Source: WLMZ01 sp963732585
GTDB taxonomy: Bacteria; Actinomycetota; Acidimicrobiia; Acidimicrobiales; Ilumatobacteraceae
Direction of reading: 5' to 3'
Length of the DNA: 64,000 nt
Assembly: GCA_963732585.1 (NCBI GenBank)
Contig: CAVSZY010000007.1
Coordinates: forward strand, 105,601-169,600
Shown one piece after another: positions 27,144-37,042 of this stretch (its first letter is position 1; each line of letters begins with the position of its first letter). The notes below the pieces were generated by a model that saw nothing but the letters and a program-made list of their open reading frames with translations, was not told the DNA's origin and ran no database searches. The translations under genes and the position numbers were made by a program.

Positions 27144-28599
27144 TCGCCCTCATCGTAACCAGGCCCGACGCCTGCCCCCGGAGATGGGCAGCTTGTTGGC
27201 AGCCGCGCCACAGGGAACCAGCGGCGGCGACGACGACGATGGTGTGTCCGACAAGCAGAATCGGGGGAGCCAGCGCTGGGTTCCAGCCGGGCGAGATCGA
27301 GGGCGGCAACCCGCCATCTAGCCCAGCGACATGGCGGCCGAGGGCCGTCCAGAACGTGGCTACTTCCGCCCCGGCGGCGATCACCAACACTGCCAGCCAC
27401 CATCGTTGTCGACGGCCATCGTCCGCTGGGCTCAGCGCCACCAGGCCAGCCAACATCGGTAGCGAATAGCGGCCCTGCCAGATCGTGCCGATGCCCGGGC
27501 CGGTTGCCCAGGTGAACAGCAGCGGCGTGGCCAACAGCCCGGCGGTCCAGATGGCGACCACCCGCCGATCGGTCTGGCTGCGTCGCCACGCAGCGAGGAG
27601 AACCAGCGCAAAGATGGCAAGTAGCGCGGCGACGGCCACGGGTGGGGCTGCAAACTCATCCCAACCTAACGATCCAACGGCATCCCACAGCACCCCTGGC
27701 AGGCGAACCAGCATCGACCACGTCGCTCGCCAGCGGCCGTCGGGCAATGCCGTGCGGTCGTCCTCGAATCGCAAACCGATCGCGGAATTCCAAACGAGGA
27801 CGGAGGCGATCGCCAGCCCAATCGGAGTCACCGAGGTGAGCAACACGTGCCGGGTGGCTCGCACACCGCTGGCGATGAGCATCGCGGCGATGGCCACGGT
27901 CACCGCCAACGCCGTTGGACGGATGGCAATCGCCAGACCGAGGGGTACCGAGATCGAAACGAGCTCGCCGCACGACGGAAGGGGATTGGCGCGTACCCGG
28001 GCGACCCCGACCCACGCCGCCAGGCACAGCGCAAGTTCGATGGCGTTGGGGTTGACGACTCCAGCGAGGTACCAACCGGCAGGGCCGATCACGGCGACCA
28101 ACATCGTCGCAGGTCTGCCGAGTGGACGGGCCCTGAGAAAGGCAAAGGTCAGCACCATTGCCTGCAACACGATCGCCGCAAGTCGGTAGAAAAGGCTGTG
28201 CTGCCCGTCGGAGATGAGTATCGTCGGCCCGCCGACAAGGGCGTAGTACAGCGGCGGATAGTTGGCCGCGGCGGTGGCCACCTCGAGCTGACCGGTGGTG
28301 ATGGTCTCCACGGCGCATGATGCCGCAACCGTCCGGTCGCGGCGATAGCAGATGGGGTCGCCACTGGCCAGCGACGCTGGCACGCTGACGGCTCGAAAGC
28401 CCGGGGGCCAGCCGTCGATTCGATCGCCTCTGAATTGGCCCTGGGCGACGGCGGCGGCACGCAGCACATGCGCTGGTTCGTCGGGTCCGCCATAACGGCC
28501 GATAGCCAGCGCCCAGCTGAGCAGAATCAATACCACGGTGCAGTAGGTCGCCGCGAAAGAGATCAAACGCGCCAACGGCACGGAGTGGCGGCGGGGCAT
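27118..28599 (-). CDS. DUF2142-type multi-pass membrane protein
   Basis: This ~493-residue protein has about ten hydrophobic segments. GRYGGPDEPAHVLRAAAVA follows the first membrane segment; the DEPxH element is the family hallmark and could be the catalytic acidic site if these are GT-C transferases, as suggested for the family. A Cys-containing loop (GDPICYRRDRTVAASC) and NYPPLYYALVG also match. The start is uncertain: ATG 28599 is used, while ATG 28641 would add 14 hydrophilic residues. It is the first gene of a minus-strand operon with a coiled-coil protein and the bifunctional glycosyltransferase. Confidence 0.78.
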   Translation of the reverse strand: MPRRHSVPLARLISFAATYCTVVLILLSWALAIGRYGGPDEPAHVLRAAAVAQGQFRGDRIDGWPPGFRAVSVPASLASGDPICYRRDRTVAASCAVETITTGQLEVATAAANYPPLYYALVGGPTILISDGQHSLFYRLAAIVLQAMVLTFAFLRARPLGRPATMLVAVIGPAGWYLAGVVNPNAIELALCLAAWVGVARVRANPLPSCGELVSISVPLGLAIAIRPTALAVTVAIAAMLIASGVRATRHVLLTSVTPIGLAIASVLVWNSAIGLRFEDDRTALPDGRWRATWSMLVRLPGVLWDAVGSLGWDEFAAPPVAVAALLAIFALVLLAAWRRSQTDRRVVAIWTAGLLATPLLFTWATGPGIGTIWQGRYSLPMLAGLVALSPADDGRRQRWWLAVLVIAAGAEVATFWTALGRHVAGLDGGLPPSISPGWNPALAPPILLVGHTIVVVAAAGSLWRGCQQAAHLRGQASGLVTMRANEPSQPAR

Positions 28600-28632
28600 C
28601 GTCTCAGCATTGCACTCGATAATCTCCTGGGC

Positions 28633-29325
28633 GTGCTTCATCGAGATCGATTGCCTGTGTGCCGCTCCTTGCTCATCGCTCTCGCACTGCTGTTGGCCGG
28701 TTGTGCGGCGGGTCGTAGCGATGATGTCGACTCATCGTCCTCGGTTGCGACACCTGCCGGCGCTTCTGTGCCAACGGCGAGCCCAACGCGCAGCAGCGCA
28801 CCAACGGTGACGACTTTTCCGGTCGCTGCCAACACTCCCACTCGCACCCTGGCCCAGGCTGGCGTGTACACCTGCGAACAGCCGGGGTTGTGGCAACCGT
28901 TTGCCGACAACCCGGCAACGATCGTTGTCGCCGAACCTGCGCCGGGAGCGGCCTGCGGCGACGGTGTGCTCGCCTTGCCGAGCGGACACTGCCTTCCCGA
29001 TGGTTGCGACGCGGTGCCCGATACCTGGCGGATCGAGACGCTTCAAGGGGTGTCGCCGCTCAACCTCTTTGCGATTGTCATCCCCGGCGACAAAGCGACC
29101 GCCAACTTTGTCTGCGTGTTCGACGGTGTCCAACAACCGAGCAAGGAGCTGTTGGCCACCACTGCGCTGTTCGAAGCATGCCCGATCGAATCGCCGGTCG
29201 CCCCGCAGCCGCAACCGGACGACACCACGGATATCCCCGTCGTGCCACCGGATAGTCGCGACATCGTCGTCGTTCCGCCAGCCTCGTCGGATATCCCGTT
29301 GCCACCGACACCGCCAACTCCTTAA
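28633..29325 (+). CDS. lipoprotein, function unknown
   Basis: This ~230-residue protein has a lipoprotein signal ending LALLLAGC, so Cys 24 would be lipidated. A Ser/Thr/Ala-rich linker follows. The central 120-residue region contains paired cysteines (YTCEQPG, GAACGDG, GHCLPDGCDA, NFVCVFDG). A Pro-rich tail repeats DIPVVPPD-type units. GTG 28633 gives a normal n-region; GTG 28657 would leave only 15 residues before the Cys. It is divergent from the DUF2142 gene. No known family was recognised. It is likely anchored on the outer face of the membrane. Confidence 0.68.
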   Translation: MLHRDRLPVCRSLLIALALLLAGCAAGRSDDVDSSSSVATPAGASVPTASPTRSSAPTVTTFPVAANTPTRTLAQAGVYTCEQPGLWQPFADNPATIVVAEPAPGAACGDGVLALPSGHCLPDGCDAVPDTWRIETLQGVSPLNLFAIVIPGDKATANFVCVFDGVQQPSKELLATTALFEACPIESPVAPQPQPDDTTDIPVVPPDSRDIVVVPPASSDIPLPPTPPTP

Positions 29326-29566
29326 GCGCGCCGCCAGGTGATGGCCGAACTTGTTCGCTTCTTGACCGATTCACGGCTGGAAACTTCGCTGCGCGCGCAG
29401 CTTGACAATCCCTCGCGGAGAGCCTGATTCAGGTCGCCTCAATTTCTCGTTAATTCGACGTGTGGCGTTCAAGGCGACACGCTTGGTAACCGATCGTTCC
29501 TCCATACAGCGCCCGAATTGGGTCGCAACACGCGCTCAGAGCGGGTGACGAAGTGATGGAGAGCGG

Positions 29567-31596
29567 ATGCGAATGTTACGGAACATGCGGGCACGACGTA
29601 CTGCTGCCATCGCCGCGGCCCTGTTGGCGCTGCCGCTTGGCGCTGCTTCCGCCTCGTCTCCAATCCCGGCATTCATCCCCCAGGATGCGCATTGGCTGAC
29701 GACCGTCAACTACTACCGCGAGATGGCAGGCCTGTCGCCGGTGACGGAGAACGCGACGTACTCCGCTGGCGCCTACAACCACTCTTGCTACATGCTGCAG
29801 AACACGATCAGCTCACGACGAAGACCCGTCGCTCCCCGGCTACACCGCCAGTGGCGACCAAGCCGGTAACAACGGCAACGTCGCCGTCTCCAGCGTGTAC
29901 AACACCTCGGCGCGCAGCCACATCGAACTGTGGATGACCGGCCCTTTCCATGCCATTGGCGTCTTGCGCCCCAATCTGCGCCAAGTTGGTTTCGGCAAGT
30001 GCGACAACACCTCGACGCCGCCGTGGCGCTCGGGAGCGACCCTCGACGTATTACGCGGCCTTGTTGCCCCAGCGGTGCAGACCGCACCGATCCTGTTTCC
30101 GGGTAACGGGACGACAACCAATCTCGATCGCTTCATCGTCGAAACCCCCGACCCGTTGACCTTCTGCGGCTGGACCGGATCTGCCGGGTTGCCGATTGAT
30201 CGCGCATGATGCCCGAGGCGATCACAGCCAATCCCGTGGCCTCGTTGAGCGGCCCCAACGGCCCGGTGCAGGTCTGTGTGCTCAGCGAGTTGAACACCAA
30301 CGGAACGGCCTCGGCGATCCTTGAAGGCAATAACGCGGTTGTCGTTGATGCCCCGCCAGGTCCTTGCTCCCGGGAGGCTATAGCGTCGTCGGTTCAGACC
30401 AGCAGTCGCACGGTGAACTGGCAGTTCGCGGTCGACCCTGCAGCGGCCACCGGCATCCAACCGGTCGATGAGACAACCCCGATTTCGACCGGTGTCGGCT
30501 TTCGAGGATGTTGCTCCAAGCCGCCTGGTCGATACCCGGGTGAACAAGGGCGCCAACAAGCTCGTCGGCCTGTTGACCAAACGCATCCAGATCACCGGCA
30601 GCCTGATCCCATCGGGGGCAACGGCCGTCAGCGCCAACTTCACCAGCGTGCTCCCACAGACCGGCGGGTACCTGACTGTGTGGAACTGCTCGACGACCCG
30701 CCCGGTGGTCTCCACGCTCAACTTCAGCGGCGGTGACATCGTTCCCAACGGTGCCAGTGTGCCGCTCGACGCGACCGGTGGGGTGTGCGTCTTTTCGACG
30801 GCCAGCACCGACCTGATCATCGACGTCAACGGTTACTACGCCGCTGACGGCGATGGGTTCTTCACCCCGGTCACGCCATCTCGCGTCTTTGACTCACGTA
30901 TCTTGATCCGTTCCGTCGGTCGCCTGGCAAAGGACGAGACGCAGGGTTTCGTCATCGCTGGCGAGGCAGGGGTTCCCGAGACTGCAACCGCTGTGGCCCT
31001 CAATATCACCAGTGTGTCCCCGTCAGCGGCGGGCTTTGTCACCGTCTACCCGTGTGACATGTGCGCGCCCGATTGTGTCCAGCCTGAACCAGGTACCAAC
31101 ACTGCTCGCCCGAATCTGGTGATCGTGCCGGTCGCCGCCGACGGCTCCGTCTGCCTGTACACATCCAGCGAAGTCGATCTCGTCGCCGACGTCATGGGAT
31201 ACATCTCGACCGAATCGACGGCCAAGTACACCCCGACGAGTCCGTTCCGTTTGACCGACACCCGCGACCGGTTCCGTCCCGAACTCAACAGCGGCACGAA
31301 CGGCGACCTGCTACCCGCAGGGCAGATGTTCGCCGTTCAAGTCGCCGGAACACGTGGCATCGCCGCCGATGCCACCGCCGTGTCGGCCAACCTGACGGTC
31401 GTCGGTGCCAGCGGCGCCGGATACCTGACGGTGTGGCCCTGCGGGCCGCAACCGTCGACGTCGAACGTCAACTTCCAGGCGCATGACAGCTGTTGCCAAC
31501 GGCGCTCAACTGCCGCTGTCGCCAACAGGGCAGCTGTGCTTCTTCAGCTCCGCCAACGTGCATGTCATCGTCGACATCTCCGGCTGGTGGAGCTGA
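29567..31596 (+). pseudogene. CAP/SCP-domain secreted protein with RLxDTR modules, frameshifted
   Basis: One gene of about 676 residues is read from pieces in different frames. The signal peptide is TAAIAAALLALPLGAASA. It is followed by a CAP-like domain (NYYREMAGLSPV, NHSCYMLQN, then SHDEDPSLPGYTASGDQAG in a shifted frame, SRSHIELWM-like region). The C-terminal half has three modules with R-L-V/T-DTR or RVFDSR starts and VIVDISGWWS at the end. Frame changes are needed near 29812, 30200, 30490 and 31480. Domain order and the final stop at 31594-31596 are consistent with a complete parent gene. It shares its module type with the protein at 17696-20362. Single-base sequence errors are as likely as real decay. 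Confidence 0.7.
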
Positions 31597-31598
31597 CC

Positions 31599-34327
31599 TC
31601 AGACGATGTAGGGGTCGACGCGAGTCGGGCGTCGATGTCGTAGCGCTTGACGGCATCGCTCGACCCGGTCCGCGCCGATCTTGCCCTGGGCCAACAGCGC
31701 TGACAAGGTGGCAACAACGACGTGACCGGTGTCGACTCGAAGTGGCGGCGCAATGCCTCGCGGGTGTCCGAGCGGCCCATGCCGTCGGTGCCCAATGGCA
31801 CGAAGTGATGGTTCGGCAGGAATCGCGCGATCTGCTCTGGCACGATCTTCATGAAGTCGGAGACGGCGATGATCGGCCCCTGCGCCTGGCCGAGCAGCTC
31901 GAGTCACCCGCGGCACCTGTGGATTGGCCGAGGGGTGCATGCGATTCCACCGCTCGCTGGCTAGCGCGTCTTCGCGCAAGCACCTTGTACGAGGTCGCCG
32001 ACCACAGTTCGGCGCCGACGCCGTAATGCTCGAGCAGCTCTGACGCGGCGCTGACGGGCCGCGGTGTGCGCCGATCCGGAGAACAGACATGGTGGCTTGA
32101 CAGCTGCGCCTCTGGTGCGCTCCTGCCAGCGGTATAGGCCGCCGAGGATTTCCGCCTCGATCGTCGCCCGCTCTGGCATTGCCGGCATCGGGTAGTTCTC
32201 GTTGTACAAGGTGATGTAGTAGAAGACGTCATCGTTGGCGGCGCCGTACATCCGCTGCAACCCGGCCTTGACGATCGAGGCGACTTCATAGGCAAACGCT
32301 GGATCGTACGATCTGGCACGGCGGGAACCGTGCTGGCCAAGACCAGCGAATGGCCGTCTTGGTGCTGCAGGCCTTCGCCCATCAGCGTCGTGCGCCCGGC
32401 GGTAGCGCCGAGCAGGAAACCCTTGGCACGGGCGTCGGCGGCCTGCCAGATCAGGTCGCCGACCCGCTGGAATCCGAACATCGAATAGAAGGTGTAGAAC
32501 GGCACCATCGGCACGCCACGAGTGGCGTAGGCCGTGCCAGCGGCGATGAAGCTGGACAACGACCCGGCTTCGGTGATGCCCTCTTCCAAGATCTGGCCAT
32601 CGGTGGCTTCGGCGTAGGAGAGCAACATGTCGTGGTCGACGGGCTCGTACTTCTGGCCTTGCGAGGCGTAGATCTTCAACTCGCGAAACAGTGAGTCCAT
32701 GCCGAAGGTGCGGGCCTCGTCGGGAATGATCGGTACGATCGCGTTCGCCGATCTGGCTATCACGGGCCGAGGTTGCGCAGCAGGCGGGTGAAGCCCATGG
32801 TGGTCGATGACTTCTTGGGCGCCGGAGCCGCCGGTCAACTCGCTGAAGCAGCTGTCCGGGGGCATCAAGATCGGGCGGCGATTGCGTGGTCACCCGCTGC
32901 GGAATGCTGCCACCAAGGCCGCGTCGACGTTGCATCATGTACTGGTACTCGGCGCTGTCGGGCTGGAGGGCGGAAGTACGGCGTGTCGTTGCCGTCGAAG
33001 GCGCTGTCGGGGATTTCGTCGCTCGAGGAACAGCCGGTCGCGCAGCACCATCAGTTGCTCGCTTGGTCGAGCTTCTTGATCTGGTGTGTGGCGTTGCGGC
33101 CCTCCACCGAAGGTCCGAGCGTCCAGCCCTTGATGGTCTTGCACAGGATCGCCGTCGGCGCGCCCGACCCGAGGTTGTCGGTGGCGGCCTTGTAGGCGGC
33201 ATACAACTTGCGGTAATCGTGGCCGCCGCGGGGCAGGTTGCGCAGGTCGTCGTCGCTCAGATCGGCGACCAGTTGGCGCAGGCGCGGGTCGGGCCCAAAG
33301 AAGTCTTCACGGATGTAGTTGCCGTCCTCGACGGAGTAGCGCTGGAACTGTCCGTCGACGGTGTTGTTCATCTGGTTGAGCAACACGCCGTCTTTGTCGT
33401 TGGCCAAAAGGCCGTCCCACTTCGAACCCCAGATGACCTTGATCACGTTCCAGCCAGCCCCGCGGAACACCGCTTCGAGCTCTTGGATGACCTTGCCGTT
33501 GCCACGCACCGGACCATCGAGGCGCTGCAGGTTGCAGTTGACGACGAAGATCAAGTTGTCGAGCTTCTCCCTGCTGGCCAGCGAGAGGGCACCAAGTGTT
33601 TCTGGCTCGTCGCACTCACCGTCGCCGAGAAAGCCCCATACCCGACTTTGGCTGGTGTCATCGAGGCGTCGATTGTGCATGTAACGGTTGAAGCGGGCGT
33701 GATACAGCGCGGTCAATGGCCCAAGGCCCATGCTGACCGTGGGAAACTCCCAAAAGTCGGGCATCAGGCGCGGGTGCGGATAACTGCTCAGCCCGCGCCC
33801 GGTGCGGCCGATCTCTTGGCGGAAGTGGTCGAGATCGTCCTCGCTCAAGCGGCCTTCCAGAAAGGCGCGAGCGTAGATACCCGGCGCCGCATGACCTTGG
33901 AAGTAGACGTGGTCGCCGTTGTTGCCATCGTCCTTGCCACGGAAGAAGTGGTTGAAGCCAATCTCGTACAAGCTGGCACTGCTGGCGAATGTGCTCAGGT
34001 GGCCGCCGATTCCTTCTGCCTGCTTGTTGGCCTTGACGACCATCATCGCCGCGTTCCAGCGGATGTAGGCCCGCACCCGCTGCTCCAGATAGCTGTCGCC
34101 GGGGAACCACGGCTCGCTCTCGCGCGGGATGGTGTTGACATAGGGGGTGCTCACCGTGGCCGGGAAGCTGACCTGGCTCTCGCGAGCCCGTTCGAGCAAC
34201 TTGCTGAGCAGGAACCGGGCTCGGGTCTTGCCGTGCATATCGACCACGCATCGAGGCTGTCGAGCCACTCCTGGGTTTCCAGCGGGTCGGTATCGGGAAG
34301 TTGGTTGACGAAGCCGTCGAAGATCAT
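31599..34327 (-). pseudogene. aceE: pyruvate dehydrogenase E1 (homodimeric type), multiple frameshifts
   Basis: The pieces add up to about 910 residues, the usual AceE length. The start is ATG 34327 (MIFDGFVNQLPDTDPLE). The thiamine-diphosphate motif GDGECDEPETLGAL through to NCNLQ is intact, as are FFRGKDDGNNGDHVYFQGH, the region with EGITEAGSLSSFIAAG, and YYITLYNENYPMPA. Frame changes occur near 34260 and 33060, several times between 33060 and 32750, near 32320, 32100, 31930 and 31740. It decarboxylates pyruvate and passes the acetyl group to the lipoyl E2. An E2 and E3 lie 9-14 kb away in this window. Such a central gene with all motifs kept suggests sequence errors rather than a true pseudogene. 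Confidence 0.85.
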
Positions 34328-34444
34328 GGCAGCCATTGTGTCAGCAATCCGTCGCACTGCACGCGGCTATCTGCAGGAGAAATATCGCGATGTGGCAACC
34401 GACCATCAGAGAACCCGGCTATCGCCCCGAATCGAGTCGTGCCC

Positions 34445-34921
34445 ATGGCAAGATCGAAGGTGACAGAAGTCTATACCGATGGTGCCTGCGCCGGCAATCC
34501 AGGTCCCGGCGGATGGGCGTGGGCCGTTGCTCCGAATGGGTCGCCCGCGGGCAGCGGCGGTGCCGTGCACACCACCAATCAACGAATGGAAGTACAAGCG
34601 GTGCTCGAGGCGCTGCGGGCACTCGATGGCGAGATCACGATCTGTCCGATAGCACCTACGTCGTCAACTGTTTCAACCAGAACTGGTGGCGCAAGTGGGA
34701 GCGCAACGGTTGGGTGAACTCGCAGCGTAAACCGGTGGCCAATACCGATCTGTGGATGCCGCTGATCGAATGTGGTCAAAGAGCGCCAACCGGCCTTTCG
34801 GTGGGTGAAAGGCCACAGCGGCAACCGATGAACGACCTCGTCGACCGCCTCGCCGTCGCGCCAGCAAGGTTCGCAACCCGCGCAGCAACCGCGGTACCCC
34901 GGAGAACCGCACCTGTTCTAA
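34445..34921 (+). pseudogene. rnhA: ribonuclease HI, frameshifted
   Basis: The span encodes about 158 residues, the normal RNase HI size. Start ATG 34445 gives VTEVYTDGACAGNPGPGGW with the first catalytic Asp. MEVQAVLEAL carries the Glu. After a frame change near 34645, SDSTYVVNCFNQNWW carries the second Asp. After another near 34780, RWVKGHSGN and MNDLVDRLA carry the His loop and last Asp. The reading ends YPGEPHLF with stop 34919-34921. It degrades RNA in RNA-DNA hybrids. All four active-site acids survive, so the shifts may be sequence errors. Confidence 0.8.
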
Positions 34922-34992
34922 CCCTCCACCCTGTCCGTCGCACTCGCCGACTCGCCGACTCCGCGCTCGGCGACGAAATGACTGCGCTGTTC

Positions 34993-36195
34993 TCAGTGAG
35001 AACTCGGACGCTCAGGTGTGTAGTCGGCGTTGATGCGGATGTAGCCGTCGGTCAGGTCGCAACCCCACACGGTCGCCGCGGCGGCGCCGGTTCCCAAGCT
35101 GACATGAATCCGCACGGAATCGCTGGCCAAGTAGTCGCTGAGCGCGGCCAGTCCATCGGCATCGACCGACGAGGGGAAGCACTCTTGCGTCGCCGAATCG
35201 GATGATGACATTGTCGCTCGACGATGTCGGATATCATCGCTGCATTTGCCGATCGCCATCGCCACCCGGCCCCAGTTCGGGTCGGCACCGTGCACCGCGG
35301 TCTTGACCAGCGGCGAGTTGACGATGGCCTTGGCCACGACCTTCGCTTGGCTTGCGTTGGCGGCACCGTCGACGCACACCTCGATCAGGGTTTCGGCGCC
35401 TTCGCCGTCACGGGCGACCTGATTGGTGAGGCTGACCAACACCGTTTCCAGCGCCACTTCGAATGACGCGACGGCGACGGCACCGGCGGCACCGCTGGCC
35501 AGAATGATCGCCGTGTCACTCGTCGAGGTGTCGGTGTCGATCGAGACACAGTTCAGCTGCGATCGATCACCCGCCGAAAGATCTCATCGAGCGTCGGACC
35601 GTCGATGTCGGCATCGGTGAACACCAAGCGAGATCAGCGTGGCCATGTTCGGCTCGATCATCCCGACGCCTTTGGCAACGCCGACGACGGACGCCGCCGA
35701 TCCGGCGACGGTTGCCGAGGCGGCCTTGCGGACCGTGTCGGTGGTCATGATCCCCTCCGCCACGGCGTCGGCGTCGGCTTGCGCATCATCGGCGAACGGG
35801 TAGCGAATCTGTTCGAGCCCACGGCGTACCCGGTCCATCGGGTAGTGGCGACCAATGACGCCTGTGGAGGCAATCAGTACCTCGTCGTCCCCGCAGCCGA
35901 TTGCTGCGGCCACCCCGGCGACGACCTCGGCGGCATTGCGCAGGCCCTCATCGCCGGTGGCGACGTTGGCGTTCTTGGAGATCACCACCACGGCCCTGGC
36001 CTGATGGTTTGCGCTGTGCGACCTGCTGACAACCACGCTTGGCCCAGCGAATCGGCTTTGGGTGAACACTGCGGCGCAGGTGGCTGGCCGATCGGCGGCG
36101 ACGAGCACGAAGTCCTTGGTCTGGTCTTTGATCCCGATATTGGTGACCATGGCGTTGAAACCCGCAGGGAGCCGCAGGGTGGTGCTGTCCGACAT
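34993..36195 (-). pseudogene. argJ: bifunctional glutamate N-acetyltransferase/ornithine acetyltransferase, frameshifted
   Basis: About 400 residues, matching ArgJ length. The N-terminal part shows GIKDQTKDFVLVAADRP and STGVIGRHYPMD. The self-cleavage site is in GMIEPNMATLISL, where the Thr after Ala becomes the nucleophile. A frame change near 35620 leads to the beta chain: FTDADIDG-like region, DTDTSTSDTAIILASG, HGADPNWGRVAMAIGKC. A second pair of shifts is likely near 35210-35225. It catalyses acetyl transfer from N-acetylornithine to glutamate in arginine synthesis. No other arg genes are visible nearby. Confidence 0.85.
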
Positions 36196-36236
36196 GTGCT
36201 TCAGGCTAGACGTCGATGGAGCGTCACCGATATGCG

Positions 36237-36698
36237 TTAGTTCAGGCTGGCGATGCGTCCGAGTTTGGAGCCGATTGCCAAAAAGGCGTCTCCGAGAACG
36301 TCGAGTTGCTCGGCTGTCAAACAGTCGATGAAGTGTCGACGAACGCTGTCGACATGGGTGGGGACGGCACCTTCCAATTTCGTCATGCCTTCCGGCGTCA
36401 GATGGGCCAGCGTGACCCGCCGATCATGTGAACTCGGCATCCGTTCGACATGGCCGGAACGCACCAGGCCATCCAGGCGTCGGGTGAGGCCACTCGGCGA
36501 CAGGCCAAGCAGGTCGGAGAGATCGCACATCCGCCGACATTGATCCGGTGACTCGGAGAGGATGACGAGCACCTCGTAATCGCCATAACTGAGGCCGAAC
36601 TCGGCAAGGTCGTGCTCCATGGCACCGTTCAGCGGGCCGCGAGCCTCGGCAAAGGCCCGCCACGCCCGCCGTTCGCGCTCGTTTAGCCACTGTGTCAT
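36237..36698 (-). CDS. MarR-family transcriptional regulator
   Basis: This 153-residue winged-helix protein has LSYGDYEVLVILSESPDQ leading into the recognition region DLLGLSPSGLTRRLDGLVRSG. The wing follows (DRRVTLAHLTPEG). The dimerising helices are at both ends (LNERERRAWRAF and LDVLGDAFLAIGSKLGRI). ATG 36698 is chosen; the ORF is open much further upstream but without protein-like sequence. It ends 41 bp beyond the start of argJ. It is divergent from the PLP decarboxylase gene, and an inverted repeat at 36793-36810 could be its operator. Confidence 0.85.
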   Translation of the reverse strand: MTQWLNERERRAWRAFAEARGPLNGAMEHDLAEFGLSYGDYEVLVILSESPDQCRRMCDLSDLLGLSPSGLTRRLDGLVRSGHVERMPSSHDRRVTLAHLTPEGMTKLEGAVPTHVDSVRRHFIDCLTAEQLDVLGDAFLAIGSKLGRIASLN

Positions 36699-37042
36699 GT
36701 CGCCGATTGTACTGACCGGCTCGCTCGACGCGTCGGCACAAAAGTCCGAACATTCGGAAAATACTCGTCTGAGCGCTGGGATGAGGCAGCATGAGTGACG
36801 AATGTCACTCCCGAGTGTCACGCGGCGCTGCTCTCGATCACGACCATCGCGCTGTAGTCGCCTGGCCACGGATAGAAGCGCGACTGGGTGCTGTGACGAC
36901 TGAATCCATCGTCGAGTTGCGTCTCGCTCGCGGATCGCGTCGGCGGACTTGCTAGTCAGCTGATCTGATTTGTCCGGCAGCGAGTTCGACTGTTGTCTCA
37001 GTGAGTAGTGAGGCGTCGAATGATCACTTAGGTTCGTCCACC
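36699..37042. other. 344-bp intergenic region between MarR gene and decarboxylase gene
   Basis: No convincing complete gene lies here. It contains the inverted repeat at 36793-36810. A minus-strand reading ends at a TGA at 36818-36820; its last residues, RFYPWPGDYSAMVVIESS, look protein-like. That could be the C-terminal remnant of a lost gene. Promoters for both divergent genes are expected here, but no clear -35/-10 pair was recognised. Confidence 0.45.
36793..36810. promoter_or_regulatory. 7-bp inverted repeat, possible MarR operator
   Basis: The arms GAGTGAC (36793-36799) and GTCACTC (36804-36810) are exact reverse complements spaced by 4 bases. A further copy of the half-site core (GTGTCAC) follows directly. 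MarR proteins usually bind 16-20 bp dyads in the divergent intergenic region next to their gene. The position fits, 94 bp upstream of the MarR start. Binding is inference. Confidence 0.35.

Noticed and set aside
31599..36195. aceE, rnhA and argJ as genuine dead genes
   Set aside because: All catalytic motifs are kept and the shifts are single-base and clustered with those of unrelated genes, so sequence error is more likely; I mark them as frameshifted only.
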